A stretch of DNA of 6,005 nt from an uncultured Mycoplasmatota bacterium (GTDB taxonomy: Bacteria > Bacillota_I > Bacilli_A > RF39 > UBA660). A program made the position numbers and the translations under genes. This document shows, in pieces, positions 1-5,231 of this stretch (within the stretch, counting starts at the first letter, position 1; each line of letters begins with the position of its first letter). The notes beneath the pieces were generated by a model that made no database searches, was not told the origin of the DNA, and saw nothing but the letters and a program-made list of their open reading frames with translations. The stretch spans positions 1 through 6,005 of the forward strand of contig URIY01000061.1 of NCBI GenBank assembly GCA_900547995.1, written 5' to 3'.

Positions 1-207
1 TATATTGAATTTAAGTTTTATTATATTATATAATTTTATACAAATTATAATTAAAGAATAAGTCATCAACAAATATAGTATATATGATAATGGTGTATTA
101 AATCCATCAAAACATATAAGATATATAAGAGATATTGTTATGATAAATATTCCCAATATAACCATATAATTTTGGGGATAAAATAACTTTTTTATTTTTT
201 TCTTCAT
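1..207 (-). CDS. Membrane protein of unknown function, N-terminal 69 residues (cut by window edge)
   Basis: The frame is open from an ATG at 207-205 to the left edge without a stop. The visible product starts with a lysine-rich stretch and a 'LFYPQNY' segment, then has two hydrophobic stretches at about residues 15-32 and 40-58, joined by a short polar loop with 'FNTPLS'. From memory this resembles a family of multi-pass Firmicute membrane proteins of unknown function that begin with a basic N-terminus and 'YP' before the first helix. No Shine-Dalgarno sequence precedes the ATG. A terminator hairpin lies immediately upstream, so expression may depend on read-through from the operon above, or the gene may be poorly expressed. 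The composition argues for real coding sequence; the function is unknown. Confidence 0.62.
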   Translation of the reverse strand, partial: MKKKIKKLFYPQNYMVILGIFIITISLIYLICFDGFNTPLSYILYLLMTYSLIIICIKLYNIIKLKFNI

Positions 208-214
208 AAACTGC

Positions 215-237
215 AAAAAGGAACTGTAATTAGTTCC
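215..237 (-). terminator. Rho-independent terminator of the 247-896 operon
   Basis: A perfect 6-bp stem (GGAACT at 220-225, AGTTCC at 232-237) with a 6-base loop is followed on the minus strand by five T (215-219). It starts 9 bases after the stop codon of the membrane protein gene, the expected place for the end of the two-gene transcript. The stem is short, so some read-through into the gene starting at 207 is plausible. Confidence 0.7.
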
Positions 238-246
238 AATTATTAT

Positions 247-645
247 CTATTTATTGCCTTTAATATAAGAATAAATAGGATAATTTAATACACAAACAAC
301 TAAACCTACAATACCTGTTATCAACCCAATAATCATATCTGTTTTGCTTGCAGATTCTACCATTACCTTACTCATTCCAAATCCCATAACTAAAGCACCT
401 ACTACACCAGTTATCCAAGTCGCAACTATTCCCCAATTAATTTGTTTTTTTATTTTTATATTTTTAGGATGACTTTTTTTATATACAGGAATAATACAAA
501 GTAAAATAATAAAACCAATGATACCTACTATTATTCCTTCTTTTAACATATTCCACTCTTCAATAAGTCCCATGCACATTCCTATTGCAAAGATAAGTCC
601 CCCTACTGTTCCTAATATAATTTCTATTAATGTTTCTTTTTTCAT
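247..645 (-). CDS. Small four-helix membrane protein with internal duplication, function unknown
   Basis: The product is 132 residues with four predicted membrane segments at about 5-27, 36-57, 71-93 and 103-126. The halves resemble each other: 'VGGLIFAIGM' then 'IIVGIIGFIILLCIIPVYKK' in the first half, 'VGALVMGFGM' then 'IIGLITGIVGLVVCVLNYPI' in the second, so the gene probably arose by duplication of a two-helix hairpin. The ATG overlaps the stop of the upstream gene (ATGA, 645-642), and an AGGAGGA ribosome site (657-651) lies inside that gene, which indicates translational coupling. There is no signal peptide or enzymatic motif. Proteins of this type are known next to TetR regulators in Firmicutes but uncharacterised; a role in envelope stress or efflux control is inference only. 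Confidence 0.85.
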   Translation of the reverse strand: MKKETLIEIILGTVGGLIFAIGMCMGLIEEWNMLKEGIIVGIIGFIILLCIIPVYKKSHPKNIKIKKQINWGIVATWITGVVGALVMGFGMSKVMVESASKTDMIIGLITGIVGLVVCVLNYPIYSYIKGNK

Positions 646-896
646 TGTTTTCCTCCTTGCTTATTTTTTAAATTTTCTTGTTCTTTTCTTAATCTAAGTT
701 TTGCTTCTTCAATAGTTTCACCGTCATGAGTTAAATATTGATCTATAAATTTATCTTCTATCTTAGTATACCCATTTACAACCGATTTTTCTATTTTTTG
801 ATAACCTTTAACTACTGTGTTTTCAACTTTTTTATAACCATTAACTACAGCATCTGCCACTCTTTTTTCTGCTTTTATTAATTTTGACTTAGCCAT
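642..896 (-). CDS. Small protein with 11-residue amphipathic repeats
   Basis: The product is 84 residues and highly charged. Residues 17-49 are three tandem 11-residue units (VVNGYKKVENT, VVKGYQKIEKS, VVNGYTKIEDK); a degenerate unit precedes them (6-16) and a partial one follows (50-55). The pattern of two hydrophobic residues, a Gly-Tyr pair, basic residues and a Val/Ile-Glu pair suggests a continuous amphipathic helix. The tail holds 'THDGETIEEAKLRLRKEQ', typical of this uncharacterised Firmicute family as I recall it. GGAGGTG (907-901), four bases before the ATG, supports the start. The last four bases overlap the next gene. Eleven-residue repeats can pack as hendecad coiled coils or lie along a membrane surface, which would fit a partner of the membrane protein encoded next; that is inference. 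Confidence 0.85.
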   Translation of the reverse strand: MAKSKLIKAEKRVADAVVNGYKKVENTVVKGYQKIEKSVVNGYTKIEDKFIDQYLTHDGETIEEAKLRLRKEQENLKNKQGGKQ

Positions 897-910
897 ATTT
901 CACCTCCAAT

Positions 911-922
911 AGACAGTTGTCT
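911..922. promoter_or_regulatory. Probable operator, inverted repeat AGACA-GT-TGTCT
   Basis: The 5-bp arms AGACA and TGTCT are separated by two bases. The site covers the -35 box of the rightward promoter (917-922) and lies in the 5' leader of the leftward operon, just before its ribosome binding site. A further TGTCTA half site is at 987-992, in the regulator's leader. TetR proteins bind such short dyads, so the product of 1011-1550 is the natural candidate. That link is inferred from position. Confidence 0.45.
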
Positions 923-945
923 TTTTAATACACTTATATTATAAT
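917..945 (+). promoter_or_regulatory. Promoter of the TetR-type regulator gene
   Basis: TTGTCT (917-922; four of six consensus -35 bases) and a perfect TATAAT (940-945) are 17 bases apart. This predicts a start near 952 and a leader of about 60 bases before the ATG at 1011. The -35 box is the right arm of the 911-922 dyad, so binding there would block this promoter (autorepression). Confidence 0.6.
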
Positions 946-967
946 GTAGATAACTAGCAATTTTCAA
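938..967 (-). promoter_or_regulatory. Promoter of the two-gene operon 896-247
   Basis: On the minus strand, TTGAAA (967-962; five of six consensus bases) and a perfect TATAAT (943-938) are 18 bases apart. The predicted start is near 931, with a leader of about 35 bases. Its -10 box shares bases 940-943 with the -10 box of the opposite promoter, so polymerase cannot occupy both at once. Confidence 0.6.
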
Positions 968-1010
968 TCAACAGTTTATTTAAAATTGTCTAAATAATGA
1001 AAGGGAAAAT

Positions 1011-1550
1011 ATGAATACAATCAATAATGCAAGAAAAAAAGAGTCTAAAAGAAAAATTGAAAAGGCTTTTATGCAACTTATTCAAACAAAAGAAATTAAT
1101 GAAATAACAGTTACTGACTTAGTTAAAAATGCTAAAATTAATAGATCGACTTTTTATGTCAACTATTTAGATATATATGATTTAGCAAAGCAATTAAAAG
1201 ACAGAATGTTTCAAGATATTTTAGAATTATATCAAGAAGAAGCAATAAAACAAAAACATTCCTATGATTATTTAAAATTATTTAAACATATAAAAGATAA
1301 TCAAATATACTATAAAACAATGTTTAAATTAAATTTTGATTTCATGAATTATTATGATAATCATCTAGAATATGATGATGCAATTAAGTACTACGGTACA
1401 ACCAAAAATATTGATTATCATATTGAATTTTTTAAGGCAGGGATATCGGCAATAATTAAGAAATGGTTACTAAATGGTTGTATTGAAAGTCCAGAAGAAA
1501 TGATAGAAATAATTAATTCTGAATATAAAGGAAAAAGTCTAGAAAAATAA
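1011..1550 (+). CDS. TetR/AcrR-family transcriptional regulator
   Basis: The product is 179 residues, a normal TetR size. The N-terminal DNA-binding domain spans about residues 10-60: helix 1 around 'IEKAFMQLIQTK', then 'EITVTDLVKNAKINRSTFYVNY' as the helix-turn-helix, with 'RSTFYVNY' as recognition helix. The C-terminal part has 'FFKAGISAIIKKWLLNGC', followed by 'ESPEEM', characteristic of the DhaS-like 'transcriptional regulator C-terminal region' rather than of drug-binding QacR or TetR(B) domains. The start is supported by AAAGGG (1000-1005), five bases before the ATG. The gene is divergent from the 896-247 operon and shares its promoter region, so it most likely represses that operon and itself. 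The inducing ligand cannot be told from the sequence. Confidence 0.92.
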   Translation: MNTINNARKKESKRKIEKAFMQLIQTKEINEITVTDLVKNAKINRSTFYVNYLDIYDLAKQLKDRMFQDILELYQEEAIKQKHSYDYLKLFKHIKDNQIYYKTMFKLNFDFMNYYDNHLEYDDAIKYYGTTKNIDYHIEFFKAGISAIIKKWLLNGCIESPEEMIEIINSEYKGKSLEK

Positions 1551-1562
1551 TCTAGGCTTTTT
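1532..1562 (+). terminator. Terminator of the regulator gene, overlapping its stop codon
   Basis: AAAAAGTCTAGA (1532-1543) pairs with TCTAGGCTTTTT (1551-1562) to give a 12-bp stem with one G-U wobble and a 7-base loop that contains the TAA stop (1548-1550). The right arm ends in five T. The minus strand reads the same way, with a T run at the far end, so it could also stop transcripts coming leftward from 1628. Confidence 0.75.
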
Positions 1563-1584
1563 ATATGATTTATTATCTGATATA

Positions 1585-1613
1585 TAAAAGTAATTATTAT
1601 TAAAATACTTTTA
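1585..1613 (-). terminator. Possible weak terminator below the reductase-like gene
   Basis: TAAAAGTA (1585-1592) and TACTTTTA (1606-1613) form an 8-bp stem with a 13-base loop, 15 bases after the stop at 1628. It has only one G-C pair and no clean T run after it, so the stronger hairpin at 1532-1562 may be the true terminator for leftward transcripts. Confidence 0.25.
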
Positions 1614-1627
1614 ATTATCTTGATGAA

Positions 1628-2541
1628 CTAATTTTCATAATTTAACAACTCTAGTTTTAATTTGTCATATGTTTTAGTTTCAATGTTTGCTTTTTTCTTT
1701 AACTTTTCAAATTCCTTTTCTAAAAATATAAATTCTTCTCTTGCACTCATGGCATGATCAGATATACACATTTTCCCTATAAAATTAGAAAACATAAATC
1801 TATAAATAAAGGCACATCGTTCCTTTTTATTAACACAGTTTTCATATTCCCCTTTAGGAAGTATTTCATATCCTAGTTTTTTAAGAACATTATACCCTTC
1901 AATAATTGCATCCATAATTAATAATGAATATTCTTTGTCTTTTTTAAGTAAATTTAAATTACCATTTACTTTATAACTTGCAAAAACAAGTGGAAGAACA
2001 GCACAGGCATGTGTTTTAAGATAATCATTCATTTTATTTTGTATTGTTACTTTTATTTTTGTTTCTTTAAATATGGATTTTATAAATTCATTACTTACAT
2101 CTTTCCCATCTACTCGTCCAATTTGAATTTTATTTAAACAAATTGAATTTATATATCCATCATATTTTTTACCAGCAGCCATAAAGAATGCGAATAATAT
2201 ATTTTTATTTTCGATATTCATATATTTTTCTACAGACATATTATTACCTACAAATACTATATTTTGGCTATTATTATGTTTTATAATTGGAACAATACTA
2301 TCTAAAGATGAAAATCTTGAAACAACAAAGATTACATCATAAATATCATTTTCATCTAACCTATCTATTATATTAAAATAATCTACGGTTTTCTTTCCTA
2401 ATTTATGTTTTATAATAAGTCCATTGTTTTTTAATTGTTCATAAGTTTTATTTCTTGCCAAAATAGTTACATCATTACCTTTTTTATAGAATGAGCTAAG
2501 TTTGATCCAAGTACGCCAGCTCCAATAATTAATATTTTCAT
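1628..2541 (-). pseudogene. Ketopantoate-reductase-like (ApbA/PanE family) gene with a frameshift after codon 18-21
   Basis: The true start is the ATG at 2541-2539, ten bases after AAAGGA (2557-2552). It encodes MKILIIGAGVLGSNLAHS, with the GAGVLG loop that binds NADPH, but this frame ends at a TAA (2469-2467) after 24 codons. The remaining ~280 residues, from 'KKGNDVTILARN' to the stop at 1628, are one frame away. They contain 'VIFVVSRF', 'NIVFVGNN', 'DYLKTHACAVLPL' and 'ISDHAMSAREE', typical of the ~300-residue 'ketopantoate reductase family' of Clostridia. Reading the long frame back to a TTG at 2551 gives an N-terminus without the nucleotide-binding loop, an artefact of the shift. Compared with relatives recalled from memory, the joined protein lacks about one residue at the break, so a net loss of four bases is a good guess. 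Apart from the break the frame is intact over ~280 codons, so decay is recent, or the gene is rescued by frameshifting. The actual substrate is unknown. Confidence 0.8.
2479..2485 (-). other. A AAA AAG slippery run at the frameshift
   Basis: In the frame set by the ATG at 2541 the codons here are ATA AAA AAG, which places the heptamer A AAA AAG in the phase used by bacterial -1 frameshift sites such as dnaX. A one-base backward slip makes the next codon GGT (2479-2477) and enters the long frame exactly, giving HSIKKGNDVTIL. I see no convincing upstream Shine-Dalgarno stimulator or G+C-rich downstream hairpin. The six-A run could also allow transcriptional slippage. Confidence 0.4.
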
Positions 2542-2665
2542 TATAAATCAATCCTTTCCATATAATATTTTTAATTTTACTTATACTTAATACAACTTTT
2601 ATTATATAAATATATATATTACAATTGTTTTTCCTATAATTGTTACTTTTTATTCATTTTAGCTA

Positions 2666-2788
2666 TTAGAACAAAAATACAACTATTTCACCCTTAATAC
2701 ATAATATTTCACATTCAACACCATTATCATAAAGACATTTTCTAAATAAAAGCATCTTCTTTTTATCATAAGCATTTTTACTTGGTCT
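2666..2788 (-). pseudogene. Unidentified gene remnant or tiny ORF
   Basis: A minus-strand frame ends at the TAA 2668-2666 and reads 'RPSKNAYDKKKMLLFRKC' then 'LYDNGVECEILCIKGE' and 'IVVFLF'. The amino acid mix (Cys, Gly, Asp, Glu at regular intervals) looks coding rather than random. The only in-frame ATG (2755-2753) would give 29 residues and has only a weak AAGAAG before it. Upstream of one TAA (2791-2789) the same frame continues with 'HIHFRRYYKNVVLCI', so a larger gene with a nonsense mutation is possible. I do not recognise the family. Confidence 0.3.
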
Positions 2789-2891
2789 TTAAATACACAA
2801 TACTACATTTTTATAATATCGTCTAAAATGAATATGTTATATTATTTTCCACTTTGACTTTCATCTACATCTAAGTATATTAGATATATAA

Positions 2892-2926
2892 AATTGCAAT
2901 AATCTATTATATATTTTATTGCAATT
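2892..2926 (-). terminator. Inverted repeat AATTGCAATAA, possible terminator
   Basis: Perfect 11-base arms (2892-2902 and 2916-2926) flank a 13-base loop. On the minus strand the stem is followed by TTTTATATAT, a poor T run. It lies about 180 bases below the stop of the acyltransferase gene at 3109 and could end that transcript. With only two G-C pairs per arm it would be a weak terminator; an operator dyad is an alternative. Confidence 0.3.
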
Positions 2927-3108
2927 ATTCATTCCTCTATGTTATTTCATAAAAAGCACATTTTTTCTTTTGAACATTGTTTTAAATTTCAAAAATTGGA
3001 AACATTAATTTTTAGAAAATAAATTTATATCTTTTTTGCTTTCTTTTTACTTTTAAAATGTTCAATATAGTTTAATTCTATCTTTTACCACTATATTATC
3101 ACGTTTTA

Positions 3109-4020
3109 CTATATATTCTTTTTAGTGCTCGAAGGAATTAATGTACCAATTCCTAAATAAAATTTTTTATTATCTAATAACTGCTTTTTTATATTTTTTT
3201 GTAAAGATGTATCTTCCTGAAGCATCATATAGTTATTACATTCGTTAATATTATAAACAAAGTTTAATATATCTGCTGTACATTCTATACCATCAGTAAC
3301 AGAAAATAAATCATGAAATTTGGCAATATTACTACCTTTATCAACTATTTCATATATTTGATTGCTTAGTAGCCATGAATTACATAAATATTTAAATTTT
3401 TTTATATCATATATTTTTTCTAAAATATATTTAGAATCATATATTGACTTTTTTACGTCATTTATATCTAGTTTACTACCTTTTGGTATATGAATTTTTA
3501 TAATGACCATATTTCGTTCATCTATAAAATACTCGTATTGAAGTCTACCTATTTCAATTAGTTTTCCTCTTATAAAATAAATTGCCCATAACATTTGAGA
3601 TATTCTTACCCCTTCATATCCCCTAATAATTAAATCATTTTCAAAGCATTCTTTAACTCTTATTTTATGAATATTTATTTGATTAAAATCAAACCTATAT
3701 CTATTCATATTATTTTTATGAAATTTGTATCCTAATATGATCATTAAATTAGTTACAAATGGATTTATATTTTTTGCAAATAACTTATTTATATCTTTTA
3801 TATTCCATAATTCTTTTATTGTTGAAAAATCATTACAATATAATACCTCATATACCCTTTCAAGTGCTTTTGTGTAATACTCATTTTTGTTTATTTCTTC
3901 AGCGCATTTGTAGCATTTTCTCTTATATAAATTATCTATATTATAGAATTCAAATGCTTTATCAATATCCATTTTATTTATCAAATTTAATACCTTCTTA
4001 CTATTTAAATTATTAATCAT
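3109..4020 (-). CDS. Two-domain acyltransferase of the NAT_N / GNAT_C type, substrate unknown
   Basis: The product is 303 residues. The pattern matches a Firmicute family annotated as 'acyltransferase domain-containing', with an N-acyltransferase N-terminal domain and a GNAT-like C-terminal domain. Diagnostic segments are 'ALERVYEVLY' (52-61), 'IKELWNI' (68-74), 'NLMIILGYKFH' (91-101), 'RGKLIEIGRLQYE' (151-163), 'VIIKIHIPKG' (172-181), 'YLCNSWLLS' (211-219), 'LQEDTSLQK' (267-275) and 'GIGTLI' (290-295). No member I know of has an established substrate. The start at 4020 has no Shine-Dalgarno sequence, and the next Met (residue 17, 3972-3970) has none either, so translation may be weak or leaderless. 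It lies 59 bases after the carboxypeptidase gene on the same strand and may share its transcript. There is no signal peptide; it is probably cytoplasmic. Confidence 0.85.
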   Translation of the reverse strand: MINNLNSKKVLNLINKMDIDKAFEFYNIDNLYKRKCYKCAEEINKNEYYTKALERVYEVLYCNDFSTIKELWNIKDINKLFAKNINPFVTNLMIILGYKFHKNNMNRYRFDFNQINIHKIRVKECFENDLIIRGYEGVRISQMLWAIYFIRGKLIEIGRLQYEYFIDERNMVIIKIHIPKGSKLDINDVKKSIYDSKYILEKIYDIKKFKYLCNSWLLSNQIYEIVDKGSNIAKFHDLFSVTDGIECTADILNFVYNINECNNYMMLQEDTSLQKNIKKQLLDNKKFYLGIGTLIPSSTKKNI

Positions 4021-4079
4021 AACATATTATTAAATTTTTATTTTCAAAATTTTTTATAAAGATTTTAAAATAAATCTTA

Positions 4080-5000
4080 TTAATTTAAAAATTCTCCTAT
4101 TATTGTAACTTTTTCATCATCTATTTTTATATTCGTTCCTATAGGAATTATACTATTAACAATTTTATGTCCAAATTCATTACATTTTATTATTGGAAAA
4201 TTATATTCTTTAGTATATAGAAGTAATATATCTTCCATTTGTGGATATTTATTTCCATCTTTTTGTAAATCATAATTATATCCAATAATAACACCATTTA
4301 TTTTATCAAAAATACCACTTTGTTTTAAATGTGCAAATCTTCTTTGACATTCATTTGGTGACGTTTTATAACTTTCTATAAATAGAATACTATTCTTCAT
4401 CTTTGGTAAATAATTAGTCCCAATCAAATACATCATGCATCCTAAGTTTGTACCAATTATTTTGCCAGTTGAATTACCCATTCTAATAACTTTTTTAGCA
4501 CCTTTTTCAAATTTATCTAATCTTTTATTAATAAAAGCATCTTCAAATACTTTATATTGCTCTTCAGCATAATTTAATCCAAAAGCTAGAAAATCCGGTC
4601 CACTAAAAGTTATTAATCCTGTTTTTTTATAAATAGTTTGAAGTAATACCGTTATATCACTATAACCTAATAATATTTTTGGATGTTTTTTTATCTTATC
4701 ATAATCTAATAAATCAATAAATGTATTACAAGTTTCTCCACCTTCCAAACATATTATCATTTTTACTTCATCGTCCATAAACATATTCATAAAATCTTCT
4801 GCTTTTTGTTCTCTTGTACCGCAAGAGCCATAATAATCTTCTGTTATATATTTACCAAATTTTATCCTGAAACCTTTATTTAATAAAAATGTTTCTGCTT
4901 TTTTGAAAATATCAAACCTATTATTTAAAGCAAGGCTATTAGACACACCCACAACCCCTATTACATCTCCATATTTTAATTTGTTTGCTAGACGCTTCAT
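4080..5000 (-). CDS. S66-family L,D-carboxypeptidase (LdcA/MccF-like)
   Basis: The product is 306 residues, the usual size of S66 serine peptidases, and has no signal peptide, so it is cytoplasmic. The nucleophile is Ser114 in 'GYSDIT', the Glu is Glu209 in 'LFIESYKTSPNECQRRF', and the His is His278 in 'EFGHKI'. Their spacing (95 and 69 residues) is close to E. coli LdcA. Other family marks are 'GDVIGVVGVS' (11-20), 'EQKAEDFMNMF' (64-74), 'EGGETCN' (86-92) and 'LDYDKIKKHPKILLGYSD'. LdcA enzymes trim the terminal D-Ala from tetrapeptides in cell-wall recycling; MccF relatives cleave microcin C-type peptide-nucleotides and give immunity. The sequence does not decide between these. A TTG at 5045 would add 15 residues, but the ATG at 5000-4998 with TGGAGGT six bases upstream is clearly the start. 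A weak promoter candidate (TTGAAT 5141-5136, TATTAT 5116-5111, 19 apart) lies in the gap above. Confidence 0.9.
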   Translation of the reverse strand: MKRLANKLKYGDVIGVVGVSNSLALNNRFDIFKKAETFLLNKGFRIKFGKYITEDYYGSCGTREQKAEDFMNMFMDDEVKMIICLEGGETCNTFIDLLDYDKIKKHPKILLGYSDITVLLQTIYKKTGLITFSGPDFLAFGLNYAEEQYKVFEDAFINKRLDKFEKGAKKVIRMGNSTGKIIGTNLGCMMYLIGTNYLPKMKNSILFIESYKTSPNECQRRFAHLKQSGIFDKINGVIIGYNYDLQKDGNKYPQMEDILLLYTKEYNFPIIKCNEFGHKIVNSIIPIGTNIKIDDEKVTIIGEFLN

Positions 5001-5006
5001 TCTTCT

Positions 5007-5013
5007 ACCTCCA
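5007..5013 (-). promoter_or_regulatory. Ribosome binding site fixing the carboxypeptidase start
   Basis: TGGAGGT lies six bases before the ATG at 5000-4998. The alternative TTG at 5045 has no such site, and in that longer reading this site would fall inside the coding region as 'YGGRR', a residue string foreign to S66 N-termini. Confidence 0.85.
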
Positions 5014-5173
5014 TATACGCTCAAAATTGTCATACTATTTTCCAAAATTATTTATTTGTTTTAAAATAATTACCTTTTTCTTATATACAAACTTCATAAC
5101 CGTGTGCTACATAATAAAATTTTAATTAAATATAAATTCAATAGATATACATAACACTTTTTTCTAATGACTT

Positions 5174-5215
5174 ATCCATTACTTTAAAATTGAATTATTT
5201 TTAAATATAATGGAT
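5174..5215. repeat. Imperfect hairpin between the GNAT and carboxypeptidase genes
   Basis: ATCCATTA (5174-5181) and TAATGGAT (5208-5215) are perfect 8-bp arms. Inside them TTTAAAAT and ATTTTTAAA can pair with a one-base bulge around a 6-base tip. It starts 17 bases after the stop of the acetyltransferase gene. The minus strand has no T run after it, so it may be a 3'-end stabilising hairpin rather than a classical terminator. The rest of the gap (5014-5231) holds only a 13-codon frame starting MDKSLEKS, with no support as a gene. Confidence 0.35.
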
Positions 5216-5231
5216 TATTTATTTTTATTTA

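Larger units (their letters stand above)
2552..3108. other. Gene-free, decayed intergenic stretch of about 560 bases
   Basis: No intact gene is present on either strand. The part next to the reductase-like gene is a leader with AAAGGA and several TATAAT-like runs. ACAATTGT (2621-2628) and a second AATTGT (2638-2643) form a small repeated palindrome. Further up, the minus strand carries short coding-like fragments broken by stops: 2666-2788, 2842-2928 (ends 'YLDVDESQSGK') and about 3003-3060 ('LNYIEHFKSKKKAKKI'). TTGAACATT at 2970-2978 recurs inverted at 3057-3065. The picture is of degraded genes rather than designed regulation. Confidence 0.5.

Noticed and set aside
2542..2551. TTG at 2551 as the start of the reductase-like protein
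   Set aside because: The first ~20 residues it adds are the wrong-frame reading of the NADPH-binding loop; the ATG at 2541 with AAAGGA upstream is the real start.
2694..2711. 18-base near match to 5751-5768 (TTAAYACATAATATTTCA), encoding EILC[IV]K in both remnants
   Set aside because: Similarity stops at once on both sides, and 17 of 18 matching A+T-rich bases can be chance; it is not enough to call a duplicated gene or repeat element.
2970..3065. TTGAACATT inverted at 3057-3065 as ends of a small mobile element
   Set aside because: The 9-base arms enclose only 78 bases; no target duplication or transposase trace is seen.
3759..4016. Plus-strand frame of 85 codons opposite the acyltransferase gene
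   Set aside because: It is antisense to a well-supported coding region, has no ribosome binding site, and its Leu/Ile/Tyr-rich product is what A+T-rich antisense frames give.
4059..4078. Hairpin AAGATTT / AAATCTT below the carboxypeptidase gene as terminator
   Set aside because: It is only 7 bp with a single G-C pair and has no T run after it on the minus strand.
5001..5045. N-terminal extension of the carboxypeptidase from a TTG start
   Set aside because: The extension contains the strong ribosome site of the ATG at 5000 and residues foreign to the family.
5163..5204. 13-codon minus-strand frame beginning MDKSLEKS
   Set aside because: It has no ribosome binding site and is too short to separate from chance.
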